A DNA stretch of 64,000 nt, from contig NZ_PJAI02000005.1 of NCBI RefSeq assembly GCF_002843355.2, positions 66,530 through 130,529 of the forward strand, in the 5' to 3' direction. The DNA is from Colwellia echini (GTDB lineage Bacteria; Pseudomonadota; Gammaproteobacteria; Enterobacterales; Alteromonadaceae). The notes beneath the pieces are model-generated. The model was not told the origin of the DNA, did no database searches, and worked only from the letters and a program-made list of their open reading frames with translations. Made by a program: the position numbers and the translations under genes. Shown here one piece after another: positions 55,232-62,995 of this stretch; the first letter of the stretch is position 1, and each line of letters opens with the position of its first letter.

Positions 55232-56701
55232 ATGAATATTTACCAACGTTTAATCATTTATTGCCTCCTTATAGCTACTATATTCTTTAACTTTTCACTT
55301 TTAGCGAACACTCAACCGAATATTATTATTTTTTCTTTTGATGATTTACGACCAATGACAAAAAGCTATGCCGTTCAGGAAGCTATTACACCAAATCTTG
55401 ATGCCCTTGCACTAGACTCGGTACAATTTAATAAAGCCTATGTTACCTACCCTGTTTGTGCGCAATCTCGTGCAGCAATGATGACAGGGATACGATTTGA
55501 AAAACCCAGTAAAGCACAGCGTAAAGTTTATGCCGCGAATAAAACTAAAGGCAGTGAAATATATAATAATATGATCTCGGTACAAGACACCTGGGCAAGA
55601 ACTTTTTATAACAACGGTTATTGGTTAGGAACACGAGGCAAGTTATACCATGGCGATGTACCGTCTATTGAACAAGATGTTTGGCATGTTGCAGGCCCTC
55701 AATTTATCGACAAAAAATATAAAGATGGCTCACCATTAATCATCAAGCATATTGTCGAAAAAGGAGGCCAATCTGCGCAGTTAGAAGATTACCTTGCTAA
55801 TGGTAAAGGTGATGCTGCACTTATCTATGCCTCAATTAATGGACCAGATACTTTACTTAATGACGGACAAGTGGCTGACGAAGTGATCGCCTTTTTAAGT
55901 AAACGCGATAAAACAAAACCTTTCATCATTTCAGCGGGGTTTTCTCGCCCACATCTACCATTTGTTGCTCCTAAAAAATATTTTGATTTATATCCCAAAG
56001 ACATAGCAACACTCGAAATTAAACCAACTAATGCCGATATTATCATTAGCAATGATGAGTTCTCTAATAAGTTTGCAAATAAACATGGCTGGAATGAGGG
56101 CTTAAGTGATGCTGAAGCTAAACTAATTATTCGAGGTTATTTAGCCAGTACTTCTTTTGCAGATGCTCAAATGGGAAAGATAATTACTGCGTTAAAAGAA
56201 CAAAATTTATATGAGAATAGCATTATCCTTATGTGGGGAGATCATGGTTACCACTTAAGCGATCATGGATTATGGCGTAAACATACCCCCTATGAAGTCG
56301 CTACGCGTATGCCAATGATGATTAAAGCTCCAGGGTTAAGTAAAGGTATTCAAGCACAACAGCTTGTTCAAAATATTGATATATACCCTACACTCCTTGA
56401 ACTTGCAGGTATCAAAAAAACTGAAAAGGTTACTTTTCACGGAAAAAGTTTAGTACCTATATTAAAAAGTCCAAACATCGGTTGGGATAATATTGCTTTT
56501 AGTTCATCGCAAGGAAGCTTTAGCGCTATAACGGAGCAATACCGATTTACTATAGGTAGTAAGGGGAAAGAATATCTTTTTGATTTGCATGCAGATCCTC
56601 ACGAATGGAATAACATAGTAGGCGAGAAGAAATATAAAGCGCTGATAAAAGAACTTAAGTATAAGTTAAGTAAAATAACTTGGAATGATAAAGGTACATA
56701 A
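55232..56701 (+). CDS. exported S1-type sulfatase with variant CAQSR site
   Basis: A 489-aa sulfatase (iduronate-2-sulfatase-like branch) with a signal peptide (cut near LLANT). The metal-binding D37-D38 (FSFDDLR) and the second metal site (MWGDHGYHLSDHGLW) are present, as is the C-terminal FDLHADPHEWNN. The formylglycine site reads C76-A-Q-S-R80, where the usual motif is C-x-P-S-R, so Gln replaces Pro. Substrate is probably a galactose sulfate of carrageenan, by context. It is convergent with the second sulfatase gene. Confidence 0.88.
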   Translation: MNIYQRLIIYCLLIATIFFNFSLLANTQPNIIIFSFDDLRPMTKSYAVQEAITPNLDALALDSVQFNKAYVTYPVCAQSRAAMMTGIRFEKPSKAQRKVYAANKTKGSEIYNNMISVQDTWARTFYNNGYWLGTRGKLYHGDVPSIEQDVWHVAGPQFIDKKYKDGSPLIIKHIVEKGGQSAQLEDYLANGKGDAALIYASINGPDTLLNDGQVADEVIAFLSKRDKTKPFIISAGFSRPHLPFVAPKKYFDLYPKDIATLEIKPTNADIIISNDEFSNKFANKHGWNEGLSDAEAKLIIRGYLASTSFADAQMGKIITALKEQNLYENSIILMWGDHGYHLSDHGLWRKHTPYEVATRMPMMIKAPGLSKGIQAQQLVQNIDIYPTLLELAGIKKTEKVTFHGKSLVPILKSPNIGWDNIAFSSSQGSFSAITEQYRFTIGSKGKEYLFDLHADPHEWNNIVGEKKYKALIKELKYKLSKITWNDKGT

Positions 56702-56886
56702 CCTGACTTGAGATCTGGATAATATATTTTGTAAGATCATGAAATTAGATAATAAAATTAGTTCTAGACAATGATATTGATTCATTCATTATCAAAGCAC
56801 TTTTATGTAATGAAGTAGAGGCTGATGCAAGTGCTAATGTGATATATACCCGTTACCATTCAAAGTGCGGGATTTCAGTGGGAATT

Positions 56887-56967
56887 AAAAGCACGTTAAA
56901 CAAGGAGAATAATGTTCAATATAGTCATTCTATTTTTACATTATTTAACGCCGTCTAACGTGCTTTT
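56887..56967. repeat. inverted repeat between the two sulfatase genes
   Basis: AAAAGCACGTTA (56887-56898) and TAACGTGCTTTT (56956-56967) are perfect 12-bp arms 57 bp apart in the gap between convergent sulfatase genes. It could be a bidirectional terminator or a small non-autonomous element. Just before it lies TATACCCGTTACCATTC, similar to other intergenic repeats here. Confidence 0.55.
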
Positions 56968-56988
56968 AAACCCATCGAAGAAGTGCTA

Positions 56989-58764
56989 TTACTTTCTTCT
57001 TAGACGGACAAGCGTAGAAAAAGCAAGTAAAATTGACCAAATCCCGACACTACCTCCACCCACTTTTTCTACTACCGGTATTTGCTCATCCTCTGGAGCT
57101 GGCTCTGGTGTAAGTTCAGGCTCAGGTGTCGGAGCTGGCTCAGGTGTCGGAGCTGGCTCAGGTGTCGGAGCTGGCTCAGGTGTTGGAGTTGGCTCTGGTG
57201 TCGGAGCTGGCTCAGGTGTCGGAGTTGGCTCAGGTGTCGGCGAAATTATATAATCTGCCTCGTCAAAACGGTCTGGGAAAGTTTTACCAAAGTTAGGCAT
57301 GTTGTTACTGTCCCAACCTGCTTCAAAGCCATAACGGTCTTCATCATCAAAAAAAAGTGGACGAATATGTGTTGTTGTCCACTGATAAACTGAGTCTATA
57401 AGATAATCTAGATCTGATTTATTTGTTTGTGAAATAGGATTTTCTTCTCCAATGTCTGTTGCAAGATCAAAATATACCCAAGTACCTGAACCAGGGTTAA
57501 ACCACTTATGGTTATTTAAAATAACCGAGGTTCGGTTACCTCCACCATTATTACCATTTGGATCATGACGCATAAAAAATAGCGGCTCAGTTTTCCTAGC
57601 ATTAGTATTATTAAGAATATTTGGTAGAATATTTTTACCATGTAATTCTTTTCCGTTAGGCTTATCTGCACCAGCAAGCCCTAAAAAGGTTGGATATAAA
57701 TCTAATGATGAAACGGGGTGATTAAAGGTTGTTTGTGGTACATTGCCATCTGGCCAGCTAATGAACATAGGTACTCGAATGCCACCTTCATAGGTTGCAC
57801 CTTTACCTTGCTTTAAGGGAGTATTCTTAGCATGGGTAATATTAGAAATTTTACCGCCATTATCACTTAAAAAAACAATAACGGTGTTGTTGTACTCACC
57901 CGTTGCTTTAAGCTTTTCAACCAATTTTTTAACGCCACGATCTACAGCATAAACCATCGCTGAATAATTATGACGACCTGTGTCATTTGAAGCTTTACTA
58001 CCTAAAATATTTCGCAGTTCCACTTTATCAGCATCAGTTGCTTGCTCAGGTGTATGCGGTGCATTGTATGACATAAATAACAAAAATGGCTTGTCGTCAT
58101 CAGATTGCGCTCGCTCAATAAAATTGACCCCTGCATCGGTGAACATATCAGTGATATATAAGTTATTTTCATACCCTGTTTCAGGGGCTAAGCTATCATT
58201 TTCAACTAACGGAATCCTGTAATTATTGACGTTTTCATTTCTTACATAGCCCCTTGCAGGATTGAAGTCATTGGTAAAATAATTATGACCGCCGCCTAAC
58301 ATACCGTAAAAATAATCAAAACCACGTTGATTCGGCTGATACTGATGTTCTTCGCCTAAGTGCCACTTGCCAATAAGACCTGTTTGATAACCAGCATCTT
58401 GTAATACGGAACTAAAAAAAGTTTCAGATACATCAATGCCATGCTCGGAATAGCCAGCAAGATTAAATTGTGCGCCAAACTCATGTTGATAGCGGCCAGT
58501 CATTAACCCTGCCCGGCTTGGTCCGCAATATGGATGAGTAACATACGCAGAAGAAAAAATGGTCCCTTCACTGGCTATTTGATCAATATTAGGCGTGTAA
58601 ATATCTGGCTCTGCGTTCTCCATAAACCCAACATCGGCATAGCCTAAATCATCGAGTAATATAACGAGAATATTGGGTTTAACATTCTCAGCAAAAGCAT
58701 GAGATGTTAATGCAAAACATGATAAGGCAAGTAGTGCAGGCTTTCTTTTAAATTTTTTCAACAT
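56989..58764 (-). CDS. exported S1-type sulfatase with Pro-repeat linker and GlyGly-CTERM tail
   Basis: A 591-aa sulfatase with a signal peptide (cut near SHAFA). It has metal ligands D38-D39 (VILLDDLGYAD), the canonical formylglycine site C80-G-P-S-R84 (HPYCGPSRAGLMTG) and the second site VIVFLSDNGG. The pattern is that of the S1_19-like group known for carrageenan 4-O-desulfation, by memory. After residue about 510 comes a PTPEPAP repeat linker, then GGGSVGIWSILLAFSTLVRL with a basic end. This is a GlyGly-CTERM-like anchor, so the enzyme is probably type II-secreted and surface-held. Confidence 0.9.
   Translation of the reverse strand: MLKKFKRKPALLALSCFALTSHAFAENVKPNILVILLDDLGYADVGFMENAEPDIYTPNIDQIASEGTIFSSAYVTHPYCGPSRAGLMTGRYQHEFGAQFNLAGYSEHGIDVSETFFSSVLQDAGYQTGLIGKWHLGEEHQYQPNQRGFDYFYGMLGGGHNYFTNDFNPARGYVRNENVNNYRIPLVENDSLAPETGYENNLYITDMFTDAGVNFIERAQSDDDKPFLLFMSYNAPHTPEQATDADKVELRNILGSKASNDTGRHNYSAMVYAVDRGVKKLVEKLKATGEYNNTVIVFLSDNGGKISNITHAKNTPLKQGKGATYEGGIRVPMFISWPDGNVPQTTFNHPVSSLDLYPTFLGLAGADKPNGKELHGKNILPNILNNTNARKTEPLFFMRHDPNGNNGGGNRTSVILNNHKWFNPGSGTWVYFDLATDIGEENPISQTNKSDLDYLIDSVYQWTTTHIRPLFFDDEDRYGFEAGWDSNNMPNFGKTFPDRFDEADYIISPTPEPTPTPEPAPTPEPTPTPEPAPTPEPAPTPEPAPTPEPELTPEPAPEDEQIPVVEKVGGGSVGIWSILLAFSTLVRLRRK
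57095..57238 (-). repeat. 18-bp tandem repeat coding for PTPEPA
   Basis: Eight units of GGAGCTGGCTCAGGTGTC (plus-strand reading) with few changes. On the minus strand they encode the (PTPEPA) linker of the sulfatase. The unit is a multiple of three, so copy-number change alters linker length without breaking the frame. Confidence 0.92.
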
Positions 58765-59107
58765 GGTTAGAACCTTTTTTTATTATTTGAATTTTATAAA
58801 CTCTATTCACAGTTATTTATTTCTTGTATTTTTTCAATTAATCAAAATTGCTCTATATATTGCATCTAGAGCGTATAACAACAGGATAAAAACCTCTCTT
58901 ACGTTATTATTGCGTTATTATTACGTTACCCTTACGTTAAATTAAAGTTAACTTTACTTGTTTGACAGTTGTGATTTATTAACAAAAATTATTGCTTTTT
59001 AATTCCTTTACGATTAACGTAAACATATTATGTTTAGCTAAGTATCATCTTTTATAAGTATTGTCGCAATACGTGTTTTAATAAAAATTAAATAGATAGG
59101 TAAGTAG
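58765..59107. other. 343-bp divergent intergenic region between sulfatase and pilin genes
   Basis: It contains operator site 6 and three spaced 'TTACGTTA'-type repeats near 58900-58940 (TTACGTTATTATTGCG, TTATTACGTTACCC, CTTACGTTAAATT). No gene is visible. Confidence 0.6.
59021..59035. promoter_or_regulatory. AAACAT-N3-ATGTTT operator, site 6 (pilin/sulfatase)
   Basis: AAACATATTATGTTT is a full match. It is 73 bp before the pilin-like start and 257 bp before the sulfatase start. Which of the two it serves is unclear. Confidence 0.75.
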
Positions 59108-59647
59108 ATGAATCAAAATCAACAAGGTTTTACTCTAATAGAATTAGTCGTTGTCATTGTTATATTAGGTATTTTAGCTGTTACGGCGGTACCTAAATAT
59201 ATAGATATCAGTACCGATGCTAAAATTGCCACGTTACACGCAATGAAAGGTGCTTTATCTAGTGGTACCTCAATGGTTCATGCAAAAACAATCATTGAAG
59301 GAAAAAACCAATCAACAAACCCTATTGTTACTGGCGGCGACACAATTCTATTAAATAGTGGGTATCCGCTTGCTAATTGGAACCTAGCTGTTAGGTATGT
59401 AATTGGTTTGAACGATGTTACCCCGATCGGTTCAAATACATGTGCGGAAGATTGGTGCGGACGTAGTAACTCTAACACTATTCCTAGTGGTGATGTTGTG
59501 CAGTCCCTGGCGGTAAATTCGTTAAAGTTATCCCTTTAGGTTATACATGGGATAGGTTATACATGGGATGACGAATGCGGAGTGTATTACTTAAATAACT
59601 ATGACGGTTCAGAGCCTATTATTGGTATAGAAAGTACTGACTGTTAA
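59108..59647 (+). pseudogene. MSHA-type pilin gene broken by indel and 16-bp duplication
   Basis: The N-terminus is a perfect type IV/II prepilin: cleavage G7-F8 (QQGFTLIELVVVIVILGIL) and Glu5 of the mature protein, followed by PKYIDISTDAKIATLHAMKG as in MSHA pilins. The frame shifts near 59505 (GTCCCTGG) and stops at 59539. The lost part continues in the +1 frame as GKFVKVIPLGYTWD, then in the original frame as DDECGVYYLNNYDGSEP to the TAA at 59645. A tandem copy of aggttatacatgggat (16 bp) lies at the second shift. An intact ancestor would have been about 175 aa with two C-terminal cysteines. Confidence 0.85.
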
Positions 59648-59692
59648 TAAGATTTACATTCAATAATTATTCAACGTAAAATGAGATGTTTA

Positions 59693-60073
59693 ATGTTTAA
59701 AATAATAATTTTTACCCTGTTAAGTTTACCTTTCTCAACTTTTGCTATGGACGTTTATGTTGATAGTTTAAATGGCAATGATAGCAACGACGGCTCACTC
59801 AATAATCCCTATAAAACTATTCAACAAGCTTCAAATACCCTTTCAAGTGGTGGCACTATATTTATCCGAACCGGAACATATCGTGAAACCATTAATGTTG
59901 CCTATGCAGATCAAACCTTTACTAATTATAACGATGAAGAAGTTACAATAACTGGACTTGATATTGTGACTGATTGGTCGCTGTATGAGAATGGTATTTA
60001 TCAAGCAGACTTTGCAAATTTTGAAACCCAATTTATACAAGTTTTTGTTAATGATGCCAATAGAAATGGATAA
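59693..60073 (+). pseudogene. 5' fragment of an exported parallel beta-helix protein
   Basis: A 126-residue frame with a signal peptide (cut near STFA) and the opening of a right-handed beta-helix enzyme (MDVYVDSLNGNDSNDGS, NNPYKTIQQA, GGTIFIRTGTYRETI). It stops in NDANRNG, far short of the 400-plus residues of such lyases and glycosidases, and no continuation is visible in the 150 bp before the GH16 gene. It is probably a truncated polysaccharide-degrading gene. A start at 59681 is also possible. Confidence 0.7.
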
Positions 60074-60172
60074 GCGGCCATTGACAACTGGCCTGTATTT
60101 TTCAGTAACACCCTGAACATTTGTTATGTTTGCTTCACCACAAACGACACAGTGATAATAAATAAACTAAAA

Positions 60173-60210
<38 letters not shown>

Positions 60211-60223
60211 AAATGAGCGTACT

Positions 60224-62554
60224 ATGAATAAACTAAAAATGCTTTTTCCACTCGCTATTTCCTTCTTATCTATAAACAATGCCGCTGCGGTAGATATCCC
60301 ACCTCCGTTATCTGATCCTAATAACAATGGTGATTGGGTAATTAACCCTAATGTTTCAGACGAATTTAATGCTGATTCTTTTGATCGTAATGTGTGGTTT
60401 AACCAAGGTGAAAACGGACAATGGAACGGACAATGGCGTGGTAGAGCACCGTCTGAATACAATCCTGATAACATTCGCGTAGAAAATGGTTATGTATATT
60501 TAACTGCTCGCTGGGATCCTAATTATAATTTCTCTAACGGTAATGGCGGTGGTAATTCACAATCAGGGATTTCTTATGGTGAAGTCGCTCCAGTAACAAC
60601 AGCGGCATTATTAGGTAAAAATACCTTTCAATATGGCTATATGGAAATGCGTTCAATGGCCGCAAATGGCCCAATTTCTAGTTCGTACTGGACCACTGGT
60701 CGTGGCGGAGAAACTGATGCCTTTGAAAGCTACGGTTGGAACCCAAACAATCGCTGGTCAAGCAAGCGCTTTCATACATCCTTTCATGATTGGCGTGTAC
60801 CAGGTTCTTCAACCTACGGTACTCGTATTTGGGACAATGCCCATATATTAGATTTTAATGTCGCCGATGGTTTTCATACCTACGGTTTTGAATGGGATCC
60901 AAATTATGTTGCTATCTACATTGATGGTGCATTAATTAACTGTGTAACACGTGCCGAAATGGGCAATGCTTGGGTAGCAACAGCCCCGCATCGTGCTTGG
61001 ATTGACATGGAAATTTTTGATTGGGAAGTAAGAGCTGAAGATCTTAGATCAGAGCACTTTAATGGCATTAACGGTATTGATTTTGTTATTGATTACGCAC
61101 GTGTATATCAGCGTTCGTCTAGTAATTCGGGTGGTACTTGTCAAAATAGAACGAACTTACTAACTAATTCAGGCTTTGAAAATGGTATGAATGGCTGGAG
61201 CGGCGCTGCGACTAGTATTACCTCAGCAAAACATACGGGCAATCGCTCAGCGTCTTTAGCTACAGGTACGAGTGTAGAGCAAGTGGTACAAGTTAAACCA
61301 AATACAACTTATATGCTTTCTGCTGTTGCTAATTCAGTAAACACAAATGAGCGTGACCGTTGGTACAATGCTTATTTAGGCGTTAGAGGCCACGGCAGTC
61401 CACAAGCTGATGTACGTTATTTCTTTCCGCGCTGGCAAGAAAAAAGCTTACAGTTTACTACTGCGGCAAATACCACAGAAGTAACCGTATTCTTTACTAA
61501 TCAGCCACAGGGTGGCTTAACTTATGTTGACGAAATACAGTTAATTGAAGTCAACGTAGATAGCACAGGTGATATTGCGGTAACGGGTGTTGATGTTACA
61601 CCTGCCATAGTAACAATATCAGAAGACAGTACCACACAACTTTCTGCGGCGGTAAGCCCTAGTAATGCGAGCAATAAAAATATTACTTGGTCGTCAAACA
61701 ACACGTCTACCGCAAGAGTAAATGATAGTGGTTTAGTTACTGCAGTTAATGCCGGAACATCAAATATTGTAGCAACCACTGAAGATGGAAGCTTTACTGA
61801 TACAACTCGTATAACAGTAACAAGCACACCGGACACACCAAGTGATGATTTAGTCGCTAATAAAGGCTTCGAAAGCGGCTCTTTAACTAATTGGTCTGCA
61901 AGCTATGGTAATAGTTCGGTGGTAAATAATAACCTCCGTAGTGGTAGTTATGCTGGTTACCTCAATGGTAATGGCGCGATTGTTCAAGATATTACCGTGC
62001 AAGCTAATACTACTTATACCTTATCTGCTTGGGTAAAAGTGGGGGCTAATGGCCAAAGTGCCTATTTTGGTGTTAAAAACTACGGCGGTGCTGAAACATC
62101 ACGTCGAGTTACATCTACTGGCTACACTCTACAAACCGTTACTTTTACAACCGGTTCATCTAACAACACTGCCCGTATTTATTTATGGAATGGTGATGCT
62201 GGACAACGTGCTTATGTAGATGACGTGACTATAGCTGCTGAAGGTGGTACATCTAACCCGACTCCAAATCCGGATACAGGCTTAAATTGTAGTGCAAACT
62301 GGGTACCGGTAAGCGGAATTGAGTTAAATAATTCGACTATTAGCATGCAAGTAGGGCAACAACTTAGTTTGGATTACAGTATTTACCCAAGCTGTGCGAC
62401 ACAACAGAAAATCACGGTAAACTCAACAAACTGGAGTGTGGTAGCACCAAATAATAACGGCACTATTACCGCAAGAAGAACAGGTACTGTAACGGTTACT
62501 ATTACTTCTAAAAGTGGCGACTATACCGACACAGTAACGGTGAATGTTCGTTAA
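60224..62554 (+). CDS. modular secreted GH16 galactanase
   Basis: A 776-aa secreted enzyme with a signal peptide (cut near NNAAA). Modules in order are: GH16 catalytic domain (about 25-298) with triad E163, D165 and E168 in GGETDAFESYG, a CBM4/9-like domain (about 308-445, NLLTNSGFENGMNGW), a Big2 domain (about 455-545), a second CBM4/9-like domain (about 550-690, NKGFESGSLTNWS), and a C-terminal Big2-like domain beginning CSANWVPVSGIEL. The last recalls the tail of secreted kappa-carrageenase. The start at 60224 avoids an N-terminal Asn run read from the AAC repeat. The ETDAFE triad differs from the EVDIVE triad of the other GH16, so the two probably cut different galactans. Exact specificity is not assigned. 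Confidence 0.88.
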   Translation: MNKLKMLFPLAISFLSINNAAAVDIPPPLSDPNNNGDWVINPNVSDEFNADSFDRNVWFNQGENGQWNGQWRGRAPSEYNPDNIRVENGYVYLTARWDPNYNFSNGNGGGNSQSGISYGEVAPVTTAALLGKNTFQYGYMEMRSMAANGPISSSYWTTGRGGETDAFESYGWNPNNRWSSKRFHTSFHDWRVPGSSTYGTRIWDNAHILDFNVADGFHTYGFEWDPNYVAIYIDGALINCVTRAEMGNAWVATAPHRAWIDMEIFDWEVRAEDLRSEHFNGINGIDFVIDYARVYQRSSSNSGGTCQNRTNLLTNSGFENGMNGWSGAATSITSAKHTGNRSASLATGTSVEQVVQVKPNTTYMLSAVANSVNTNERDRWYNAYLGVRGHGSPQADVRYFFPRWQEKSLQFTTAANTTEVTVFFTNQPQGGLTYVDEIQLIEVNVDSTGDIAVTGVDVTPAIVTISEDSTTQLSAAVSPSNASNKNITWSSNNTSTARVNDSGLVTAVNAGTSNIVATTEDGSFTDTTRITVTSTPDTPSDDLVANKGFESGSLTNWSASYGNSSVVNNNLRSGSYAGYLNGNGAIVQDITVQANTTYTLSAWVKVGANGQSAYFGVKNYGGAETSRRVTSTGYTLQTVTFTTGSSNNTARIYLWNGDAGQRAYVDDVTIAAEGGTSNPTPNPDTGLNCSANWVPVSGIELNNSTISMQVGQQLSLDYSIYPSCATQQKITVNSTNWSVVAPNNNGTITARRTGTVTVTITSKSGDYTDTVTVNVR

Positions 62555-62626
62555 ACACTAACAGTAACACTTTGTTATATCGACGTTAGTATTGATCATA
62601 TTAATAATTGTTCGTTAGCGCCTAGG

Positions 62627-62658
62627 AAAAGTTCGGGACATATATATCCCGAACTTTT
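62627..62658 (+). terminator. terminator after the GH16 gene
   Basis: AAAAGTTCGGGA / TCCCGAACTTTT is a perfect 12-bp stem with a short TA-rich loop ending in T residues, about 75 bp after the stop. Confidence 0.85.
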
Positions 62659-62660
62659 AA

Positions 62661-62870
62661 TTAAGGTACCAATGTCCCCGTTGCATTTATTTCTTGTAAA
62701 CCTATTGTTAGGATGAGTATCTTATCTTCCACCCAACCTCGCCTGTGGTCAAAGTTTTGCCCCGGTATTTTTATCTTCAGCGCATACAAAAGAACGGCGA
62801 ACACAACGATAAATACAATGATAATAAGGTGAGTCAGCCAAGCTATTAATTGCTATCTTTCGGTTGTCAT
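62661..62870 (-). pseudogene. possible small membrane protein gene with in-frame TAG
   Basis: From an ATG at 62870, with GAGAGG 7 nt before it, a 69-codon frame runs to a TAA at 62661 and is interrupted only by TAG at codon 6. The remainder has one strong membrane helix (LIIIVFIVVFAVLLYAL) and a charged tail. It could be a recently broken small gene or chance. No family is recognised. Confidence 0.3.
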
Positions 62871-62871
62871 G

Positions 62872-62920
62872 AAAAAACCTCTCATCTAAAGCTTATTCAC
62901 TAACTTTAGTTGAGAGGTTT
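62872..62920 (-). terminator. terminator of the chemotaxis gene
   Basis: AAACCTCTCA and TGAGAGGTTT, extended by CTAAAG/CTTTAG, form a long hairpin. On the minus strand six T residues follow, about 75 bp after the chemotaxis gene stop. Its distal arm overlaps the ribosome site of the small frame at 62870. Confidence 0.75.
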
Positions 62921-62928
62921 GTATTATT

Positions 62929-62972
62929 CACTGAATTAATACTGTCCCTATTAATTCAGTATTAATTCAGTG
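62929..62972. repeat. perfect 16-bp inverted repeat
   Basis: CACTGAATTAATACTG and CAGTATTAATTCAGTG are perfect complements 12 bp apart, 23 bp after the chemotaxis gene stop. It is AT-rich and lacks a T run, so it is not an ordinary terminator. It may add 3'-end stability or mark an old insertion. Confidence 0.85.
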
Positions 62973-62995
62973 ACAACAGCCCTAGAACATACGAT

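Noticed and set aside
57095-57238. Regular 18-bp repeats considered as a CRISPR array
   Set aside because: There are no spacers, the unit is coding and in frame, and no cas genes are present.
56912-57253. Open frame on the plus strand with GSGVGAGSGV repeats
   Set aside because: It is the antisense reading of the PTPEPA linker of the minus-strand sulfatase. The sulfatase has a full domain set and the plus frame has no homology-like content.
60110-60135. Possible seventh operator (GAACATTTGTTATGTTTG)
   Set aside because: The arms are five bases apart instead of three and shorter than in the six accepted sites.
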